64,000 nt of DNA from Pyrenula massariospora (taxonomy: Eukaryota > Ascomycota > Eurotiomycetes > Pyrenulales > Pyrenulaceae), in NCBI GenBank assembly GCA_021030905.1, contig JAGFMI010000001.1, positions 2,046,001-2,110,000 of the forward strand, given 5' to 3'. A model generated the notes under the pieces. It was not told the origin of the DNA. It searched no databases and saw only the letters and a program-made list of their open reading frames with translations. Below, in pieces: positions 61,644 to 64,000 of the stretch; position 1 is the stretch's first letter, and each line of letters starts with the position of its first letter. A program made the translations under genes and the position numbers.

Positions 61644-62982
61644 GCCAGGCGCGACTGCTCACCTTGTCGACAGTAGAAGAGGGGAGGAGCGAGTGACGGA
61701 ATTACGATTGTGAGTGATCGCGACGCGAATTTTCCATCTCTTCAGTGGTTAAGACAGGTCATCACATTTCAAGATTTATGGCAGACAATTGCTGGTGGTG
61801 ATGAAGGATTGCTTTGATTCTACTAAAAACCCGTTACTCACGAAAATACCTTGTCGGTGTGACACGTTAAGGTCCTCGGGCTATCAAGACTGCACCTCCA
61901 AGCGGTGCTTTTTGTGATGAGGTCGCAATTTGTCACACAAGCTTAATGTCCTTGACCGCGAAGTAGTTCAATTACAAATGCGCGGAGCAGATTATGACTC
62001 TGCAGGAATAGCGTGGTAAATTTAATGAAGGGGAAGCCAGACCAGATCTGTCTCGAAAGCTTCAAGAAAATTCTTGCCGGACTTTAAAGCACTGGCTCCA
62101 TCACCGTACAGTTTCGCATCTTGGCCGACTGTCGAGCAATTGAGAGTGCTAAAGTCATCATATCTCTCGAGTAAGCACGCTTCAAAATCCCGTCCCTTGA
62201 GATTTGCGTCTACCTCCTGCTTTTTATTCAGGCTACATTTATGGGAGCCGCAAGATAATACTTCAAACACCAGCATTCTGCCATTTTCCATCGGTTGAAG
62301 CGCACGACACTGCTCCAGCATCACGTTCCTTTCTATTCACCACCAGCGCGCGCGATCTAGCATCTCCCTGTTTTCTCTCTCTCCTTTCACCATTTGTGCT
62401 CCTCTGTTGCTCCTACTCTAGGCACAGATTATGCATTAGACGTAGATCCACTTCGAATCATGCTCTAACATCTACCGTGCCGTGCATTCTAGCGGCAGTG
62501 CGAATTGGTGTGGCAGCGATCGTGACGGAAGGTCGTTTGTTCTCTCTGGCAGTTTTACTATTGATCTTTAGTCAACTCTGCAATGGGACAGAATTGACCG
62601 AAGCTGATTTGACAAGACAATAAGGGATCAGGCCACAATCAGAGACCACCGGGTCGAGCATTTTCACCGATGATGATGCTCACTCCGGTGCTCCTTTTCA
62701 TCAACATGCCGCGAAACCAGAGAATCCCATTGTCCCCATGCCACCACCCCAAACGGTCAGATCCCTTTATGAAAGAACCGCCCTCCGCCCTTTGATCACC
62801 AACAATCGCATTCCCACAAACAAAGCCGCACACCCACCCCCCAATCATAGATCCTCCTCTCCTCCTTTGGCCCTCCCAGTAGCTACTATAAAGCCCCCCG
62901 GACAACACTCACCTCTCTCCCACAACACCCAACCCCCAAAAATCCCATCAACAACCCAACCAGCCAGTAAGTAAGCAAAGCC
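61644..62982. other. Intergenic, no supportable gene
   Basis: 1.3 kb. Just upstream of 62983 the sequence is C-rich and A/C-rich (CACCCACCCCCC, CCCCCC), a common fungal 5'-leader composition. Confidence 0.5.
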
Positions 62983-63189
62983 ATGTGCACCCAAACCGTC
63001 ATCTTCCACGTCTGCGGCCACGCCCGCGACATCGGCCCCGTCGTCCGCTGCCCGGAGTACATCCTGTCCATGGGCAAGTGCGTGCAGGGCATCGAGTCGA
63101 ATCACTCGCGCGATCTGGATTCGTGGTGCGAGGGGTGCGCGGAGTGGTGGTGGAGTGTGGTTAGGGAGGAGGAGAGGGAGGGGAATTGA
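62983..63189 (+). CDS. Small Cys/His protein of the fungal CGH type
   Basis: A single exon codes for 68 residues, starting MCTQTVIFHVCGHARDIGP and continuing VRCPEYI, GKCVQGI and WCEGCAEWWW. Small ascomycete proteins with a Cys near the start, then CGH, then C-x-C and a WCxxC end form a recurrent uncharacterised family; the spacing suggests one zinc site. The coding sequence is more GC-rich than its flanks. Confidence 0.6.
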   Translation: MCTQTVIFHVCGHARDIGPVVRCPEYILSMGKCVQGIESNHSRDLDSWCEGCAEWWWSVVREEEREGN

Positions 63190-63446
63190 GTTCGTAATCT
63201 GCCGGTGGCTGGGTTTGGCTCCTGCTCCTTGATGGGTTTTGTAGAAGGAAATATATACCTTGATCTGCAATAATGTCTTCAATTAATGTTTTTCATGCAA
63301 AGTGAGATTTTCCAACGTCAAGTGCATATAAGTAGACCGATTCTCGATGCTGCGCCGCTCTGCAAGGAAGCCAACTCGCTCATGCGATCCTATCGTGAAC
63401 CCATATAGCCTAGCCTCCATTAACGCCAGGTCGTGTCTCTGCGTCC
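63190..63446. other. Short convergent intergenic region
   Basis: 3' flanks of the CGH-type gene and the Ctf4 homologue. Nothing recognisable. Confidence 0.6.
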
Positions 63447-63998
63447 TTAGTAAATACCATCCTCCTCCCCCTCCTCCTCCAAAACCCTACTCTCCGCCCA
63501 CGAATCAATCTTATCCATTAGCATCATCCGCCCATACCTCTCCGCCACCTTCCTCACCCCATCAAGAACCTTCGGATCCCGACCTCTGACCAACTTAACC
63601 AACTCCAGCGCCTTCATCCCCGTCTTCTCATCCTCGCGGCATTCGATGGCCAGCAGCTGCAGGACCGTCCGGTTGAAGACGAGTTCCTGGCGAGCAAGCT
63701 CGGCGCAGCGGGATGAGTAGGAAGGAGATGACCGCGAGGACGATGCGAGGGCGTCTGTGAGCATTGCGATCTCGATGGACTGCCGGACGAGCACCTCTTC
63801 CAATCGAGGGCGAGCTTGGTCGTCGGTCTCCTTGTCATTATCCTGGTCTTCCTCTCCTTTCTTTGATGGGTTCTTCGGTGGTAGCGGTAATGGAACTCTA
63901 AACGGATGTTGTACTAGATTCGGTGTGGGAAAGTAGGGATATTTATCTTGGCCTTTGAGAATAGCGCAATAGAACTCGCCGCCGTTGACAGCAACCGG
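63447..63998 (-). CDS. ctf4: Ctf4/Mcl1/SepB C-terminus (partial)
   Basis: The last 183 residues; the gene continues past the window end. The segment NGGEFYCAILKGQDKYPYFP with PVPLPLPPKNPSKK-like sequence, then LEEVLVRQSIEIAML and ARQELVFNRTVLQLLAIEC, matches the C-terminal helical domain of the replisome adaptor Ctf4 (Mcl1 in fission yeast, SepB in Aspergillus). That domain trimerises and binds CIP-box peptides of GINS, polymerase alpha and other clients. The N-terminal WD40 repeats would lie beyond 64000. Followed by an acidic tail (EEEGEEDGIY). Confidence 0.85.
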   Translation of the reverse strand, partial: PVAVNGGEFYCAILKGQDKYPYFPTPNLVQHPFRVPLPLPPKNPSKKGEEDQDNDKETDDQARPRLEEVLVRQSIEIAMLTDALASSSRSSPSYSSRCAELARQELVFNRTVLQLLAIECREDEKTGMKALELVKLVRGRDPKVLDGVRKVAERYGRMMLMDKIDSWAESRVLEEEGEEDGIY

Positions 63999-64000
63999 CC

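Noticed and set aside
62845-63282. 145-codon minus-strand frame over the CGH-type gene
   Set aside because: The plus strand has the Cys/His pattern of a known small-protein type; the minus product is an Ala/Asp/Val artefact of GC bias.

Overview
The window is nuclear DNA of a filamentous ascomycete (Pezizomycotina). The genes carry short introns (about 45-80 nt, GTRNGT donors and YAG acceptors). The families are typical of moulds: a Zn2Cys6 regulator, NACHT/STAND proteins, GH16, DUF3431, MFS transporters, SET-MYND and BTB proteins, and Kex2-processed secreted proteins. ATG8, coproporphyrinogen oxidase (HEM13) and the C-terminus of Ctf4/Mcl1/SepB are conserved eukaryotic anchors. I cannot place the species. 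Exon coordinates were built by hand from frame, phase and splice consensus, so they are models, not transcripts.

Layout. 1-7.9 kb: two secreted-protein genes (a short M35-peptidase-like protein on the minus strand and a 694-residue cysteine-rich protein on the plus strand). 7.9-15.1 kb: one very large gene (11 exons, 1993 residues) coding for a NACHT STAND protein with C2H2 fingers and a long uncharacterised C-terminus. 16.3-26.5 kb: cell-surface and transport genes (membrane-anchored GH16, a GT2 polysaccharide-synthase-like enzyme, a small Cys-rich protein, a monocarboxylate-type MFS transporter). 27.1-34.9 kb: an accessory-looking block with a small six-cysteine secreted peptide, two diverged paralogues sharing a CX2CX3HX5C knuckle, two copies of a tRNA-derived SINE-like element around the second paralogue, and a dispersed repeat whose partner lies behind the NACHT gene. 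35-49 kb: gene-dense and conserved (DHA1 MFS, BTB, DUF3431, HEM13 divergent from ATG8, Zn2Cys6 regulator). 49-55 kb: gene-poor. 55-64 kb: a SET-MYND gene and an F-box-like gene, both with broken frames, a membrane protein with FVNAR repeats, a 68-residue CGH protein and the partial Ctf4 homologue.

The genes do not form one pathway. HEM13 and ATG8 share an 874-bp divergent promoter with two E-boxes. GH16 and GT2 both act on wall or surface polysaccharide but are 2.5 kb apart on opposite strands. I see no biosynthetic cluster core (no PKS, NRPS or terpene enzyme). The strongest leads are the NACHT/C2H2 protein with its unknown C-terminal module, the knuckle-paralogue pair in SINE-containing DNA, the six-cysteine peptide, and a non-canonical GC donor plus 18-nt microexon in the Zn2Cys6 gene.
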